Shown: positions 1-12,232 of the stretch, in pieces | How the letters are laid out: each line of letters opens with the position of its first letter | Position numbering within the stretch: position 1 is the stretch's first letter | DNA from: Cladosporium sp. IMV 00045 | Lineage: Eukaryota > Ascomycota > Dothideomycetes > Cladosporiales > Cladosporiaceae | Assembly: GCA_001931905.2 (NCBI GenBank) | Contig: MSJI02000275.1 | Coordinates: 80,207 to 144,206, forward strand | Length of the DNA stretch: 64,000 bases | Direction: 5' to 3' | Made by a program: the position numbers and the translations under genes | The notes under the pieces: generated by a model | What the model saw: the letters and a program-made list of their open reading frames with translations, nothing else | What the model was told of the DNA's origin: nothing | The model's database searches: none

Positions 1-206
1 TGAATCAAAAATTCACGACTCTTCATACTGGGATGCAAGAGAGCAGTGGTGGTTATAGTAAAACAAACCCCTTTTCCGAAACACATAACAGGTATATCTC
101 CCAAATTCTTTCAAAAGTAGACGCCAACGCTCCGTCCTCAGAGAACGAACTGAAGAAATGTATCCTCTGTAACATCAAACAACATCTCATTCTCCCATGC
201 TCGAAA

Positions 207-668
207 TCACCTTGCCTTCTGCTGCTCCTTCTGCGCCTTGGCCGCTTTGGCGGCTTTCTTGCGATTGCTCCGCACCATGACGACGCTGAGGAAGGAGCCG
301 ACGACGGCGCCGCCGAGCAGGAGGAGAATGACGGGAATACGAATGGCCCAGACTCGGGGCGGGAAGAGGGTTTGGATTGGGTGCGAGTCGTCGACGAAGG
401 GCTGTTGGTTGGTTGTGGTTAGTGGGGTTGCGGTCATTTGGTGTTAGGGGTTGTGAAAGGGAAGGAGAGGGAGGAGAGAGTGAGGGTTCGACTTGACTTG
501 ACTTACCATGAGAAGTGTCCATACGGTGTAGTAGGCGAAGACGGTGCTGGCTAGGATGAGCATTGCGAGGCCTACGACGCGGTCGAGCTGGAGGGGGAGA
601 GGGGTTAGTGTTTATTCTCATGTATTTGCATGTGTTGGGTGATGCCATACCGTTCTGTTTACACCCAT
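207..668 (-). CDS. DPM2: Dolichol-phosphate-mannose synthase regulatory subunit DPM2
   Basis: Three exons read on the minus strand: 668-651, 587-507 and 401-207, all in phase 0, giving 97 residues. The protein starts MGVNRTLDRVVG, has a first membrane helix around residues 8-33, the family signature PFVDDSHPIQ about residues 34-43, a second helix, and a Lys/Ala-rich cytosolic tail. DPM2 is a small two-pass ER membrane protein that stabilises the synthase making dolichol-phosphate-mannose, the donor for N-glycans, O-mannose and GPI anchors. The last intron (506-402) starts GTAAGT. It is divergent from SAR1, with 372 bp between the start codons. The identity rests on helix layout and signature; the tail is slightly longer than in the animal protein. 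Confidence 0.88.
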
Positions 669-1040
669 TGTTGAAGACGGTCCGTTGGAGACTCTTTCGA
701 CGTTATTTGGCTTGATTGATTAGGTGGTTCAATAATTAGCTGGTCGTCGTTAACTTCACCAATCGATCTCAAGCTCAGGGACCAGCTGGCACTCCTCCCT
801 GGAGCAATAGAGTGAGGTCGAGAGCTTGGCGCTAGTGGCAATCCAGGCGGGCTTGTTGGCTGCCTCGTTGGCTTGTGACATCGCCGCTGCACTCTCGCTC
901 TCTCATAAGCCATTTCCATCCACCACTATCTTCCGCCCGTCGCATCACCTTTGAGGAAATACACCCCACCTACGCCGCCTCTTCGATCCTGCATACAACC
1001 GATTCCTCCTTTCTCCCCACCAAATAACAACAAGAACAAG
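669..1040. promoter_or_regulatory. Divergent promoter region, DPM2 / SAR1
   Basis: This 372 bp lies between the start codons of two divergent ER genes and must carry both promoters and 5' leaders. I see no clear TATA box. The SAR1 side is pyrimidine-rich and then A-rich just before its ATG (aacaagaacaagATG). Confidence 0.5.
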
Positions 1041-1858
1041 ATGTGGATTCTCGATTGGTGTACGTTGAATCTCCACCCTGCGCTGGCGCATACCTAGGGA
1101 CAAGTCGGGCAACCAAACACAACGAAGAAGAGAAGCTGATGGGAACCACGCTGTTGTATAGTCTGGGACATGCTCGCCCAGCTCGGGCTCGCGAACAAGC
1201 ATGCTAAGCTGCTCTTCCTCGGTCTCGACAACGCCGGCAAGACCACCGTACGGCTCTCCCAGTCTTGCTTATCAACCCGGAAACAGACAATGATAAACTA
1301 ACCCACGAATGCGCCTGCAGCTCCTCCACATGCTCAAGAACGACCGCGTCGCAATCCTGCAACCGACCCTGCACCCGACCTCCGAGGAACTGTCCATCGG
1401 CAGCTGCCGCTTTACCACCTTCGACCTGGGCGGTCACCAGCAGGCCCGCCGCCTGTGGAAGGACTACTTCCCTGAGGTCAGCGGCATCGTCTTCCTTGTC
1501 GACGCCAAGGACCCCGAGCGCTTCGCTGAGAGCAAGGCCGAGCTCGACGCTCTGCTCAGCATGGAGGACTTGAGCAAGACTCCCTTCCTCGTCTTGGGCA
1601 ACAAGATCGACCACCCCAACGCCGTGAGCGAGGACCAGCTGAGGCATGAGCTTGGTCTTTATCAGACTAGTAGGTCTCCCTGGACACATGAGTGAGGGTT
1701 CTGGGATTGCGAGATTGGTATGCTGACTAGTATGCTCTACAGCTGGCAAGGGCAAGGTTCCTCTCGAGGGCATCCGTCCTGTCGAGATCTTCATGTGCTC
1801 CGTCGTCATGCGCCAGGGCTACGGCGAGGGTATCCGCTGGCTCTCACAGTACGTGTAA
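1041..1858 (+). CDS. SAR1: Small COPII GTPase Sar1
   Basis: Four exons: 1041-1059, 1162-1247, 1321-1669 and 1743-1858, giving 189 residues, the usual Sar1 length. It starts MWILDWFWDML, the N-terminal amphipathic helix that inserts in the ER membrane. The GTPase motifs are GLDNAGKTT (P-loop), TLHPTSEEL (switch I), DLGGHQ (switch II; His replaces the Ras Gln) and NKID (guanine specificity). Sar1 recruits the Sec23/24 coat to bud COPII vesicles. Introns begin GTACGT, GTACGG and GTAGGT. The last exon ends WLSQYV. Near certain on sequence. Confidence 0.96.
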
Positions 1859-2612
1859 GCGACACGATACTTGAAAGACAATACGCATGACAAGGCCGAA
1901 GCTGCTACTGCTACCGCCCGCTTCTGAAGCCACTATGAAAGAATGATCAGCAGCCACACCATGAAAGGCACAGCCGCCATGAGGCGACGGGATAGACTCC
2001 GTATTACAACAACAACAGGAAAGACACAAGGGACACACGAGGAACATACCAGATGGTTTCTGTGGTGGTACCCTTCAACAACAACAATTCATCTCCCCCC
2101 GAAAAAACTTACTTTACGCAGCGTGCTACGACTTGAGACGGATATCGACAAAGATGGTCGGTGGTTGAGAGGACGGTAGTGAAGTTACTTTAGATATTTC
2201 TTGCATTCACGTGTTTCTCTGTCGTTTTGCATAAGAAGTACTATCATCCCCTTCCAATTCATTGCTTGTCCATCAAATGATGTTGGTTTCGAGCTTGTTG
2301 TCAGATGTTGGTGTCCGCTCTTTGGTAGCAGAGAGTTGCCAGGAAAGGGGGGACAGTTCCTGCAGGTTGAAGTGTATTCCATTGTGGTTGATGATACGTG
2401 TATGATGATTTCATCAAATATACTGTGATTATAAGAGTCTATGTAGTGTGCGCCCGTCGATCTTAAATCGGTCTTCTGTGTTGTCCTGATTGTCAAGGGC
2501 GTTGGACACATCCATCCACGTAGCGACAAATCGCCGAGCTTCGCCGCCACAACCACGACCTCCTGCCAACGAAGGCTTGATCAAGGACCCGCCTCATATA
2601 TAGACCATCACA
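1859..2612. other. Intergenic: SAR1 3' region and PIG-S promoter
   Basis: No convincing gene seen in 754 bp. Just before the downstream start there is a TATA-like catatatagacc (about 2594) and then a good initiation context, atcacaATGGC. Confidence 0.5.
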
Positions 2613-4303
2613 ATGGCTGAGCCATTGCAGGATGCACCGGTCGTTCCGGATGCGTCAGTAATAGCAGCTTCCGAACGAAATCATCACAGCCACCTCCAGA
2701 TAGCCCAAAGACCCTCTGGACACGCCGCATCATCATCTTCGCCTTTTGGGCCGTGGTAGCGACTCTCGGCCTTCCTCACTGGATATGGACGACTTCGATA
2801 TATCGTTCTGAACTGCCAGTGGAGCAGATGACCAAGTGGTCAGAAGGACAGGTAAGTCCATAAGGGCTCATCGTAAATCGCTGCACGCTTGCTGAACTGC
2901 ATTCTTAGGCATGTCAACTCCAATACCCAATTCACATCGCGTTGGATTCTCCTTCGATACCGCTTGAGCATATTGAGACGATCTCTCTAATGCTTCAATC
3001 TGGACTGAACTCAGATGATGGCACTTCTTTGTACGATTTCAAGGTGTCCCACACGCATGGTCCTCAAAACGCCACGGATGAGCATGCTCTTACTATAGCC
3101 ATGGTTGAGCATGCGAAACAGAGCAGGGAGAAGCCCACTCTTGCGTTGCACTCTATGACTACGACATTGAAAGTTACTCACGCCCCTATTGAATCGTCGG
3201 ACACCGCGAGTGTCGCTGCTATCTTGCTCCAAGAAGTAAAGACCATCTTCCGGGACGAACAAGCCTCCGTTGCATACCTGCTGCGCGATAGCTCATTTGC
3301 TGCCGCAAGCAAAGGCTTCCAATTGCAGCCAGAAACCACTCAAGTCATTGAGAAGCGAACGACGCGTGCGTTCAAATACTCATCAACATACCACGTCACA
3401 TTCTCGCTCTTCGCCGCTTCAGCGTCCCCTTCAGTCTGGGACATCGAGAGTGCCGTGCAGAAATACATCCAGCCACTCCTGCGCCAACTCTCTCCCATCA
3501 GCAACTTCCACATCGACACGCAAGTCCAGCTATTCGCCTCCTTCTCCCCCTCCATCGCGGGCCCGCACTTCGACGAAACAACCAACACCTACCGCCTCCA
3601 GCAATCCGACCTCAGCGGCTTCATCAACGCGGCCGAATGGCCCTTGAGCCCCAGCATCGGCACCGGCCCAACAATCAACATGGTCCTCTACGTGCCCTCG
3701 CCCAACCAACACCCCCTCCTCCTCGAAACCGGCGGCAACAGCTGGACGATCCCGCAATGGGGCGGCGTACAAATCTTCAACCCTCCCTCCCCCGCCCAAG
3801 CAAACCACCTCACAACCCCCGCCCTCGAACCCGTCATGCTCACGTTCGCCGACCAACTCCTCTCCCTTTTGGGAGTCCCCCACTCCCCACCCTCCCTCGC
3901 CCTACGCATCTCCAGCCTGAAACGCTCACGCACCACCTCCCTCATCCTCTCAGCCTCCTCCACACTAGGCGCCCTGGTGCGTCTTACCAACAAACTCGAA
4001 TCCATCGCCATACCCGCCAGCGTGGCTTTGAGCGTCGAAAACTCCATCGCGCACTTGGAGCAGGCGTGCGAGAATTTGCGGCAAGGCCGCTATCAGGCCG
4101 CGCTGGAGGATGCGCGCGTGGCGGAGGCGGAGGCGGAGAAGGCTTTCTTTGAGCCTTCCATGGTGGGCCAGGTCTACTTTCCGGACGAGCATAAGGTTGC
4201 TGTGTATGTGCCGTTGTTGGGCCCGATGGCTGTGCCGCTTGTCATGTCGGCGTTGAAGGAGGTGAAGAATTGGAGGGCGGGGAGGAAGGTTAAGACTTCG
4301 TAG
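2613..4303 (+). CDS. GPI17: GPI transamidase subunit PIG-S / Gpi17
   Basis: The main part is secure: an exon ending at 2851 (GTAAGT donor) joins an exon 2909-4303. The product has an N-terminal membrane helix (IIIFAFWAVVATLGLPHW), the family segment IYRSELPVEQM, a long luminal domain and a C-terminal hydrophobic segment before a basic tail. PIG-S is a subunit of the ER complex that swaps the C-terminal peptide of proteins for a GPI anchor. The 5' end is odd: the best-context ATG (2613) is not in frame with the helix. A 50-nt intron, 2640-2689 or 2654-2703, would repair the frame; otherwise there is a frameshift or an unseen upstream exon. Function is confident, the start is not. Confidence 0.82.
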
Positions 4304-4797
4304 ATCTATGTATTGTATGCATGTTTTGGTTTTCTTGTTTTGAATTGGTCTGTGTCTCGTTGTTGAAAGCTCTGTGGTCGTTCATGATGCCTTCTACCCC
4401 TTCTGTGACCACCGCGATTACGGTACTCACAAAGCCCGACTTTCTCATGTCCTCGACCATCAGCAGTACAGATACCTAAGCTAAGCCAGAACATAGTATC
4501 CACGATGACAGCACACAACAGCAAAGCACAGCACAACAGAACACAACCAAATAAGCACAAGCATAATAGTAATACAACGTCTGCCTCAGCAAGCTAGGTA
4601 ATCAATCTTAACCCGAACCAAACATCTTTTCTCTACCTCCCATTTTCTTGATGAAGAAAAGAAGCAAACCAAACAAAATAAAACAAAAACTCGCTAGACC
4701 ACGCTCCCAATAATGCCAGTCCCGACCCCAAGACTCCGCAAAAAAAGTAACACGTAATCGAATATAATTTTCTTTTTCCTTCTTTCCTTGCAACGCT
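4304..4797. other. Intergenic between convergent PIG-S and SPT5
   Basis: No gene seen. The stretch is A-rich on the plus strand and presumably holds both 3' UTRs and poly(A) sites. Confidence 0.5.
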
Positions 4798-7700
4798 CTA
4801 ATCATACCTCGGACCATCGTCACCGCCCGGCGTCTCAGCCGAGTATGGCGTCTCGGGGAATCCACCTTTGTAGCCGCCGGGTGTGGGCTGGTCGCCATAA
4901 GCGCCGGGCGTGGGAGCAGAGTTGGCGAAGCCAGGGGTGGGAGCGTCGAATCCTCCGTAGCCGGGCGTGCGGCCTCCGCTGGGTTGTTGTGCGGGCGTGC
5001 GGCCGCCGCTAGGGTTCCAGGCAGACTGTTGATGGTGTGTCAGTATATCTGTCCTGCTTGATGAGTTGAGCGTTTGAGAGATTCAACTTACGTTGCTACC
5101 GCCAGCACCGCCCCAGACACTACCTCCGCCGCCGCCGTAGCTGGTTCCTCCGCCGTAACTGGTCCCGCCGCCGTAGCTCGTGCCGCCTCCGTAACTCGTC
5201 TGTCCTCCGTATGCGGTGGCGCCGCCGAAGCCTCCGCCTCCAGAATACGCAGGCGTGCGAGCTCCCGCGTCCTGCTTCCAAGCCGGCGTCCTGCTGCCAC
5301 CACCCATGGCGTATGAGGGAGTGCGACCACCTCCTGGCGGGCCTCCAAAGCCACGACTGGGTGTTTGGCCGCCGGAACGGAGTGCGCCAGGCGGCATTCC
5401 AGGTGGACGCGACCCGCCTCCTCCAGCTTTGCCGTCACCGATTACGGCTCCAGTGTTGGGATCGATGATGTTGAGTTTCTCGCGGGGGATGAGCGCTTTC
5501 TTATTCTTCGCGTGCAGCTCCACGGTGGCGATCACGTCGGTTGTGTCCTTTACAAGACCAATCATACCCTTTTGAGGGCCGAGCTTGATACGCACGGTCT
5601 TGCCGATCAGTCTGTCGCGGCCCTTCTGCATGGGTGGTGGCATGGCAGGTGCGGGTGCGGCTGGGCCGCCCTTCTTCATTGCTGGGTTCATGCCGGTGAG
5701 GTCGCCGCCGGGTCTGTTAGAGCGGCCGCCCTTAGCAGCCACAGTGATGATGTTGCTGCTCCTTGAGACCCAGATACCGGCGTTCTCCTGTCTTTCGCGG
5801 TTGCGTGCAAAGGCGAAGTTGCGGTGAAGGTGGATAACATGTCCGATCTTTTGCTCGCCGCCGAATTCCTTGATCTGGTCGTCGACCTTGATCTCGTTGC
5901 CGTCACGATCAGTGGCGATGGCATTTTGACGGCGCTCGATCTTGGTGGAGATGTTGCTTGGGAGCATCTGGCGAACGGAGCCGTCCTGGTCGAGTACACG
6001 AACGCTTTCGCGATCGACCTTGACCACACAACCGACAGTGGAGGCGTCGATTTGTACCAGGTCGAATAGAGAGTAAGGTGTTGTGCCGATAGTGCCGCCT
6101 GAGTCCGATGCCTCACGCAGATCTTTGCTAAAGACGATGACCTCGGTCTGATTTGAGTCCGTCAAGATGGTCACCTTGTCATCCCTGATTCGAACGACCA
6201 TTCCGACTTCGTCCTGGAACTTGCTGCCGCCGATGACCTTCACGTGATCACCTTCCCTGAACTTCTTGCGCAGATCTTGCACAGGCGCCTCGATGGTCTG
6301 GCCGCGGAGGGGACCCTCGGTGACACGAATTGTTACCAGATCACTGTAGACCTTGACCGCACGACCTCCGACGCCTTTTTGCTCACCACGGAAGAGCTCA
6401 ACATTGTCGCCGGGTTGGAACACCGCGCCAGCGTTGGATTTAAGTGTGGCCGCCAGAGCAGTGAGATCCAAGCCTTCGCCTCCCTCCTCGGTGCTTGCAG
6501 TGAACTTTGTAACTTCCTCCAGAGTAGGGTTGACATCATCCGTTTGCAGGTTGTTGATCCTGAAGGTGTCCACTAGGAAGCCGCCGATGTACTCCTTGCC
6601 TTGGTAGTTGAAATTGTTGTTGCTCAAACCTTGCACTCTTGTGAGGTATCTGCTGTGTCTCTTTCTAGCCTCAGCTTCGCTGAAAAGCTTGGCCGGTGGA
6701 CGGGTAGTCACAGGGCGCTTGCGCTTGTTGTCCTGACCAGGTGCATTGGCGTCTTCTGTAAGACCGTAGTCGAGGCGAGGCACAAGCCTGACGGTCATGT
6801 TGACGTTGTTGGCCTCAACCTCATCGATCTGACCAAGATCTCCAGCGTACAGGCCGCGCTTGATGCGGACGTACATTCCAGGCTCCAGTTGCTTGGTCTT
6901 CTTGATGCGGAGCAAGTCGGACATCTCGTCGAGCGGCAGCATCATGGGCTTCGTACCAAAGAAAATGTGCGTGATGTTCTCCAGAGCCGGTTGGATATCC
7001 TCCTGGCGGCGCGCTTCAACGTAAAGGTTGCCGCTCATGGCGCCCTCTCTGAAGAAAGCTGAGATGATTCGAACAGGGTCGCGTGTGCTTGCTCGGTCGA
7101 AGATCCGTTGTGTGATGTTCTGAACAATTTCGCGCTCCTTTCCAGGTCTGCATTTCAAGCGCCAAATGCGAGGGTCGTCGATCGTAGGGAGCAGTAACCT
7201 CTGGTCGATGATAGCGCCAGCTCCGCCTCCTGCGCGACCCTGGCGACCGTATCTCTCTTTCAACCGCGCAGCCTCCTCTTCGGCATCAAGGTGCATCTGC
7301 ATGTCGCGTTGACGGTCGAGCTCACGGTGCTTGCGGTCATCGCGGTCGGCGCCTGGGGGAAGTTCCTGCAAATCGTCGGGGTGCATCTCCTCGCCGGGAA
7401 GGTCTTCGTCCTCTTCTGGCTCTTCTTCATCCTCCTCATCGACTTCGGCTTCGACATCGATGAACTGGTTGCGCTTCTGCTTTCGCCGACGCTTGCGCGA
7501 TGGTGCACCCTATATCGTATTAGTACGCCCATTAGTTTTGTTGAAGCTAGACGTTCATACCTCGTCTTCGTCCTCATCCTCTTCGTCTTCTTCCTCCTCG
7601 TCCTCCTCATCCTCTTCTTCCTCGCCGCCCTCTTCCTCCTCATCACCCTCCTCGCCCTCGCCTTCGTCTTTCACTCCATCATCTTCGGGCTGTGCGTTGC

Positions 7701-7854
7701 GCGCGCGCTGTGGAGACTCGTCCTCGTTATCATCGTCGCCGTTCGCTACCGGTTTCGCATCCCCTTCGTCGTCAGAATCCCGCTCGGGCTCTGGGTTGAA
7801 GTCTTCCTCAGATTCGTCGCCGAAGTCCTGGTTGAGAAAGTCTGCCGTGGACAT
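4798..7854 (-). CDS. SPT5: Transcription elongation factor Spt5
   Basis: Three exons: 7854-7561, 7509-5092 and 5025-4798, giving 979 residues. The order is that of Spt5: a very acidic N-terminus (residues 1-150), an NGN domain starting at RIWRLKCRPGKE, several KOW modules (for example YVRIKRGLYAGDLGQIDEV and KTVRIKLGPQKGMIGLV), and a Gly/Thr/Pro-rich C-terminal repeat region. That region mixes TP-containing units (SRTPAW, ARTPAY, PTPG) with tandem TSYGGG units. Spt5 with Spt4 (DSIF) binds RNA polymerase II over the cleft; the C-terminal repeats are the known Bur1/P-TEFb target class. The introns (7560-7510 and 5091-5026) have GTATGA and GTAAGT donors. Confidence 0.95.
5110..5215 (-). repeat. 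18-bp tandem repeat encoding TSYGGG in SPT5
   Basis: About four to five imperfect 18-bp units encode TSYGGG/TSYGGQ near the end of the second SPT5 exon. Third-position differences between units show they are not recent identical copies. Confidence 0.75.
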
Positions 7855-8264
7855 GATGGCGGAGTATGGGGTGTGGATGTGCCAATGGATCCGTCAGTAT
7901 GAAGAGAGATCCGATTGCGAAGCAGAAGAGTGTTGTGGATATTGTGGGTGAAGAAGCGTTAGAAGGACAAAGAAAGGATGGGTACGAGAGGAGATGTCGC
8001 GGTTTGGAATGCTCGCTTGTGAGTGAGCGAGCGAACGAGCTGTCGGAGCCGCGGATAGACCCGCACTGACGCGCGAAGCCGGCCAGCGAGTGAACTTCGC
8101 GCTCTCACATGTTGAGCAGACACGCTGACACCAACAATACGAACCAAAATGGACCGAATTTACATGTACTGTTACGAGTATTGCGACTAATAGGCGAAAA
8201 AGCAAACAATCGACTACTATAGAGCACATCGGTTCGCCAAAGCCAAAAGCAACAGAAACTGATA
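7855..8264. other. SPT5 promoter region
   Basis: This 410 bp separates the SPT5 start from the stop of the upstream same-strand hydrolase gene. It contains a gagtgagcgagcgaacgagc run (about 8020-8040). No gene seen. Confidence 0.45.
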
Positions 8265-9626
8265 TCACTCCAACGACGCATACACTGCTCCCTCGCAGGC
8301 GAACCACTGGCCCATCACATGCGGGTCACCAAACGGCATGACTTGACTTGCAATCATACCAGCAACACCCTTCTCACGATCGCACCACCAGAACAAGTTG
8401 GCAATGCCAGCCCACCATCCCGTGTTCCTTCCTCTGCCGGTCGGGCCCGGTTCTTGAGTGATGTGCATGCTCAGACCCCAGCCTTGAGGAGGATTGCCTG
8501 GAGAGTCTTTGGTTAGCTTATTTGTCGGCATGCAACTCAAGTTGCGAGTGAAGACTCACCTTCTTGGGGATACAGCTCGGGTGCCGGGTTGGAATGCTCA
8601 GCTTTAGCATCCTGCAAGCCGTCTCTGGCAAAGTTGGGATGCTCTGGGATTTGGTTCTCCCACATTTGATTGACAGTCTCCGGCTTCAGGATCTGTGCGC
8701 CATTCTTCGGGCTCTTGCCATCATTGAGCAGAGCAGCAAGGACTTGCACATATTGCTTTGGCTGGGCGTAACATCCAGCGCCACCGCTGTTGAACAACTT
8801 CGCCTGCTCCTCGGCAGTCTCGGCGATGATGGGCTCGCGATAGATATGGTCGCGCTCTTCGCTCTTGCTAGGACTTCCTGGCCAGCGTTGGTGCATGCTC
8901 GCCAAGTTCTTCTTCATCTCCGGCGTAGGAACCATGTTCACGTTCTTCAGGCCGAGAGGCTCGATGATGCCTTTCTGAATGAGATCGTTCAACTTGGAGC
9001 CAGTCGCGCGCTCGAGTACGATACCTGCCCAATCGATGTTGACGCCGTACTCCCATTTCTCGCCCGGCTGATTGACCAAGGGCATCCTGAGAACATCACG
9101 CTCATCGGCGTGGAACACGTCAAAGCCAACGGGACGTCCATAGTCCCTCAGCTTTGGGTTGAAACTGCAGCACTCTAGTCAGCCTAACGTGCTCAGAATC
9201 ACCTCAAGAAGCCCACGCTTACAACTCGTAACCAAAGCCCGCCGTATGCGACAGCAACATCCTCAACGTGATATCCTTCTTCTTCTCAACCAACGTGCCA
9301 TCCTCCTGCAAAACCTTGACCTTCTCCAACTCTGGACAGAGCTTGTAGACCTGCTTATGATCGTCCAGACTCAGCTTGCCCTGCTCGACAGCTTGCAAGC
9401 AAGCAATTGTAGCGAGGATCTTGGTGCAAGATGCAATCCAGAACACGGTGTCTAGATCCATGTTCTCTTTGGAGTTGAGACCTTTCTTACCAGACGCACT
9501 AGCAGCGATCTCGTCGCCATTCTTGTCAACTGCAACGAAGACGAGGCCCGCGATCCCGGTAGATTTGTCGCCGGTTACGCTGTCCAGCGACTTTTGGACG
9601 GCTTCTTGAGCTTTGGCGTTGACCAT
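8265..9626 (-). CDS. Beta-lactamase-like serine hydrolase (class C / EstB / LovD type)
   Basis: Three exons: 9626-9223, 9164-8560 and 8497-8265, giving 413 residues. The serine nucleophile motif S-x-x-K is SCTK at residues 66-69, and the second catalytic motif Y-x-N is YGVN at 174-177. LLSHTAGFGYEFF is the usual family segment between them. There is no signal peptide, so the enzyme is probably cytosolic. In fungi this family comprises esterases and transesterases, some in secondary metabolism. Neighbours give no biosynthetic cluster, so the substrate cannot be named. Donors GTAAGC and GTGAGT are clear. The hydrolase family is confident; true beta-lactamase activity is not implied. Confidence 0.9.
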
Positions 9627-9980
9627 TTTGCTGAGCGATCTCTAAAATCCGAGAAAATCTTGTTTGAATAACCAAGTTTACGAGATACTCTTCATCAAAA
9701 TCCCTGCTCGAGTGAAGCAACCGCGATACAACGTGGTCCCTTCCAATTTATAAAGTCGTCTCGAAAAACAAACTCCACATCATTTCCCCCACTTCGCAGC
9801 GAAGCCCCGCACTTTCTCAAGCCCACAAGGCGTCCCGGGCGTACCACCACATGATGAGTATCTGCAAGTTCCATCACGCCGAGAGTAAGCAGTACAAAGA
9901 TACATTTAGAGTTCCAAGCACCCATGAGCTGATCACGGCCCTGTCACGAGTGAGGGTCTTCTAGCTTTCTAGGAGGGTAT
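9627..9980. other. Intergenic: hydrolase promoter and phytase-like gene 3' end
   Basis: No coding signal or RNA gene seen in 354 bp. Confidence 0.4.
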
Positions 9981-11703
9981 TCACAGGTAGCATTGATCCC
10001 ACAGGCCGCCCGACCGCGCAAAGTCCAGACTTTCCACAAACGCGCTCAGCTTGCAGCGACCGTACTTGTCGCCGCCGCACTGCTCGAGTGGCTGAACGCG
10101 GTCGTTGACGATGATGCGGACGAACTCCTCCGGCTCGTCGTGACATTCTAGCTTCTCGAAATATGCTCTGCTGGAGAACGAAGCCGTCCACGATGCACTG
10201 TAGCCACCCGCCTCTTCGGCCTCGGCTACAGAGTCTGTCGGTAGCGGGTCAGTGGTGTTGTACAGGCCCATGGCGGCGAAGATGGCGGTCATGTCGTTGT
10301 CGTGCGTGAAGTCTGCGTACAGCTTTCGGCCGAACGGGAAGGTCTCTTCGTTGGTGTCGAGAGTGCTGTTTGTAGTCGTATGGTCGACGACGGGCTTGTT
10401 GGTCAAGCGGGCGATCAGCTCGTTGGTGAATCCCACGCCTTGGGTGGGCCCGAGTGGGTTTCCGTGAGAGTAGCCGTAGTATTTGTTGAGCGTCTGATAT
10501 TTGTTAGTGTGGGAACAGGAGGTGCAAAACGCAGACGGACGATGCTCACCATGTAGTAGTTATAATGGTGCCACTCCTCCTCACTGAAAAGCGCACAAAA
10601 GTCGCTGATGGCTCCTGTCGGAGAAGCAACGGTGTTGAACGGGCAAAGGTCCATCATGTAGACCGTCTGAGTCGTCGACAGATTGACACCCGGCATATCA
10701 CGATTCAACCGATCGCGAATAGGCACAGCGAAGATATCCGCCCATTCCGCTTGAGCGTCGTCCGCGATGCTGCCATACGGGCCCTCTTCGAACCCAGTGC
10801 AGATCTCATGATTCAGCGTATTGTTGAGACCCTCGTCTTCAGGGATCTCCAAGATCTCGTAAGGGAACGTGGCGTCTCCGCGAGGTCTAGCACGTCTGTC
10901 AATCAATTTTGCAGCGTGATAGCCCTGCGTCCAGTTTTTGGCAGATTCCACAACGCGAGATTGACCTGCCGACCGCACGAATGGAGTGACTTTCGATGCC
11001 AGCGCTTTGTATCGCTGGTAGAATTTCACGCCGGAGTTGACCATTTGCTGTTGGCCGAAGTGCGTGAGCTCATCGGCGCCCAGAGTGTACTCGTAATCGT
11101 TGAGGAAAGCATAAGGGCCGGTGAAGCTCTCGGCGCTGGCGTGAAGCTGCTGGACAAGCTCTTTGTATAGTTTGGTCTTGGATGCCTGTGATGTAAGTCA
11201 GGTCATGCCTTACAACTGCAATGATGTATGTGAGCCCCCTACTGTCGGATCACGAGCTCCGTGTCTGGACAGAAGCTGAGCAAACGAAACGCTGCATCCG
11301 TGAGGAATGTCCGCCGAAATGTCGGATGGAACAGAGTAAAACCCGGAATACTGTCCAAAGTAATGGGAGATCTCAGGCTGGCATTGATATCCATCAAAGA
11401 CAGAATCACAAGATTCGGTTGTTTTGGGGCCTTTGGGAGAACTGTTTGCCAGGTCAGTAACGTGATGACAGACAGCAGCTCTGCCAGTTGCCATTGCCAA
11501 TTTACATACCCAATGCCCAAGATTCCAACGAGAGCAGCAGCAGTTCCAACCATCATCAGAAGTCCTATATGCTTTTTCGTCCAGATATTTGTGCTCCTCG
11601 GCGGTAGTGAAGGTGTCGATGGACCTCCATCGTCGAAAGGTTGGCGGACGGGCGCATATTTATGATGCCGCTGCCCTCGCAGGCGGCTAATAAACTCATT
11701 CAT
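9981..11703 (-). CDS. Membrane-anchored histidine acid phosphatase (3-phytase family)
   Basis: Four exons: 11703-11510, 11441-11243, 11185-10550 and 10493-9981, giving 513 residues. The N-terminus is a basic cytosolic stretch followed by one membrane helix (about 45-65), so it looks like a type II membrane protein rather than the classical secreted phytase. After it come DSVFDGYQCQPEISHYFGQY-like residues typical of fungal phytases, the catalytic RHGARDPT (R124, H125) and the proton-donor motif HD at 407-408 (FTHDNDM). Cysteines are placed as in disulfide-bonded phytases. It should release phosphate from phytate or other phosphomonoesters on the lumenal or outer face. The family is firm; the substrate is inferred. 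Confidence 0.9.
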
Positions 11704-12232
11704 CCAAAGGGCAGATGGTCCAGGCTTCTGTATGGCTACGATATCCGCATGGTCGGCTCGAGCAGTGGGTTTGCGTTCAACACTTCAACTGCAGGAGCTG
11801 TTAGCGAGCTCACGGTGAAGTCGAAGATCGCGGGCTTGAGGGAAGCCGAGACCCAACGCCAATCATCTTGGGCACGTGTTTACGAATAGCGATTTCACGA
11901 TATTGAATGGGACCGGCATTCGACCTACTTTCAGCCTTGCAGGTCCACAACTTCGATTAAAGAAATCAATCAACTTCGCTAAGGCGAGTTGGTTGCAAGC
12001 TTGTCTGGGTAAGGCGGCAGGAAGCCAAGCAGTTCATCACTCTCTGGGAACGACTGAAGCACTGACGGTATGAATATAGAGGTGGGGACTAAAGCAATGT
12101 TTCCAAAGATGCTGTACGATTGAGGCCGTGACACTATGTACATGGATTGCATGAAATCTCAACGCTACGCCAGAACGCTTCGAAATAACTGGTTGGCAAA
12201 ATGATTAAAGATGGTGTAGTAGATCGAAAGCA
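11704..12232. other. Intergenic: promoter of the phytase-like gene
   Basis: No gene seen in 529 bp between two minus-strand genes. Confidence 0.4.
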
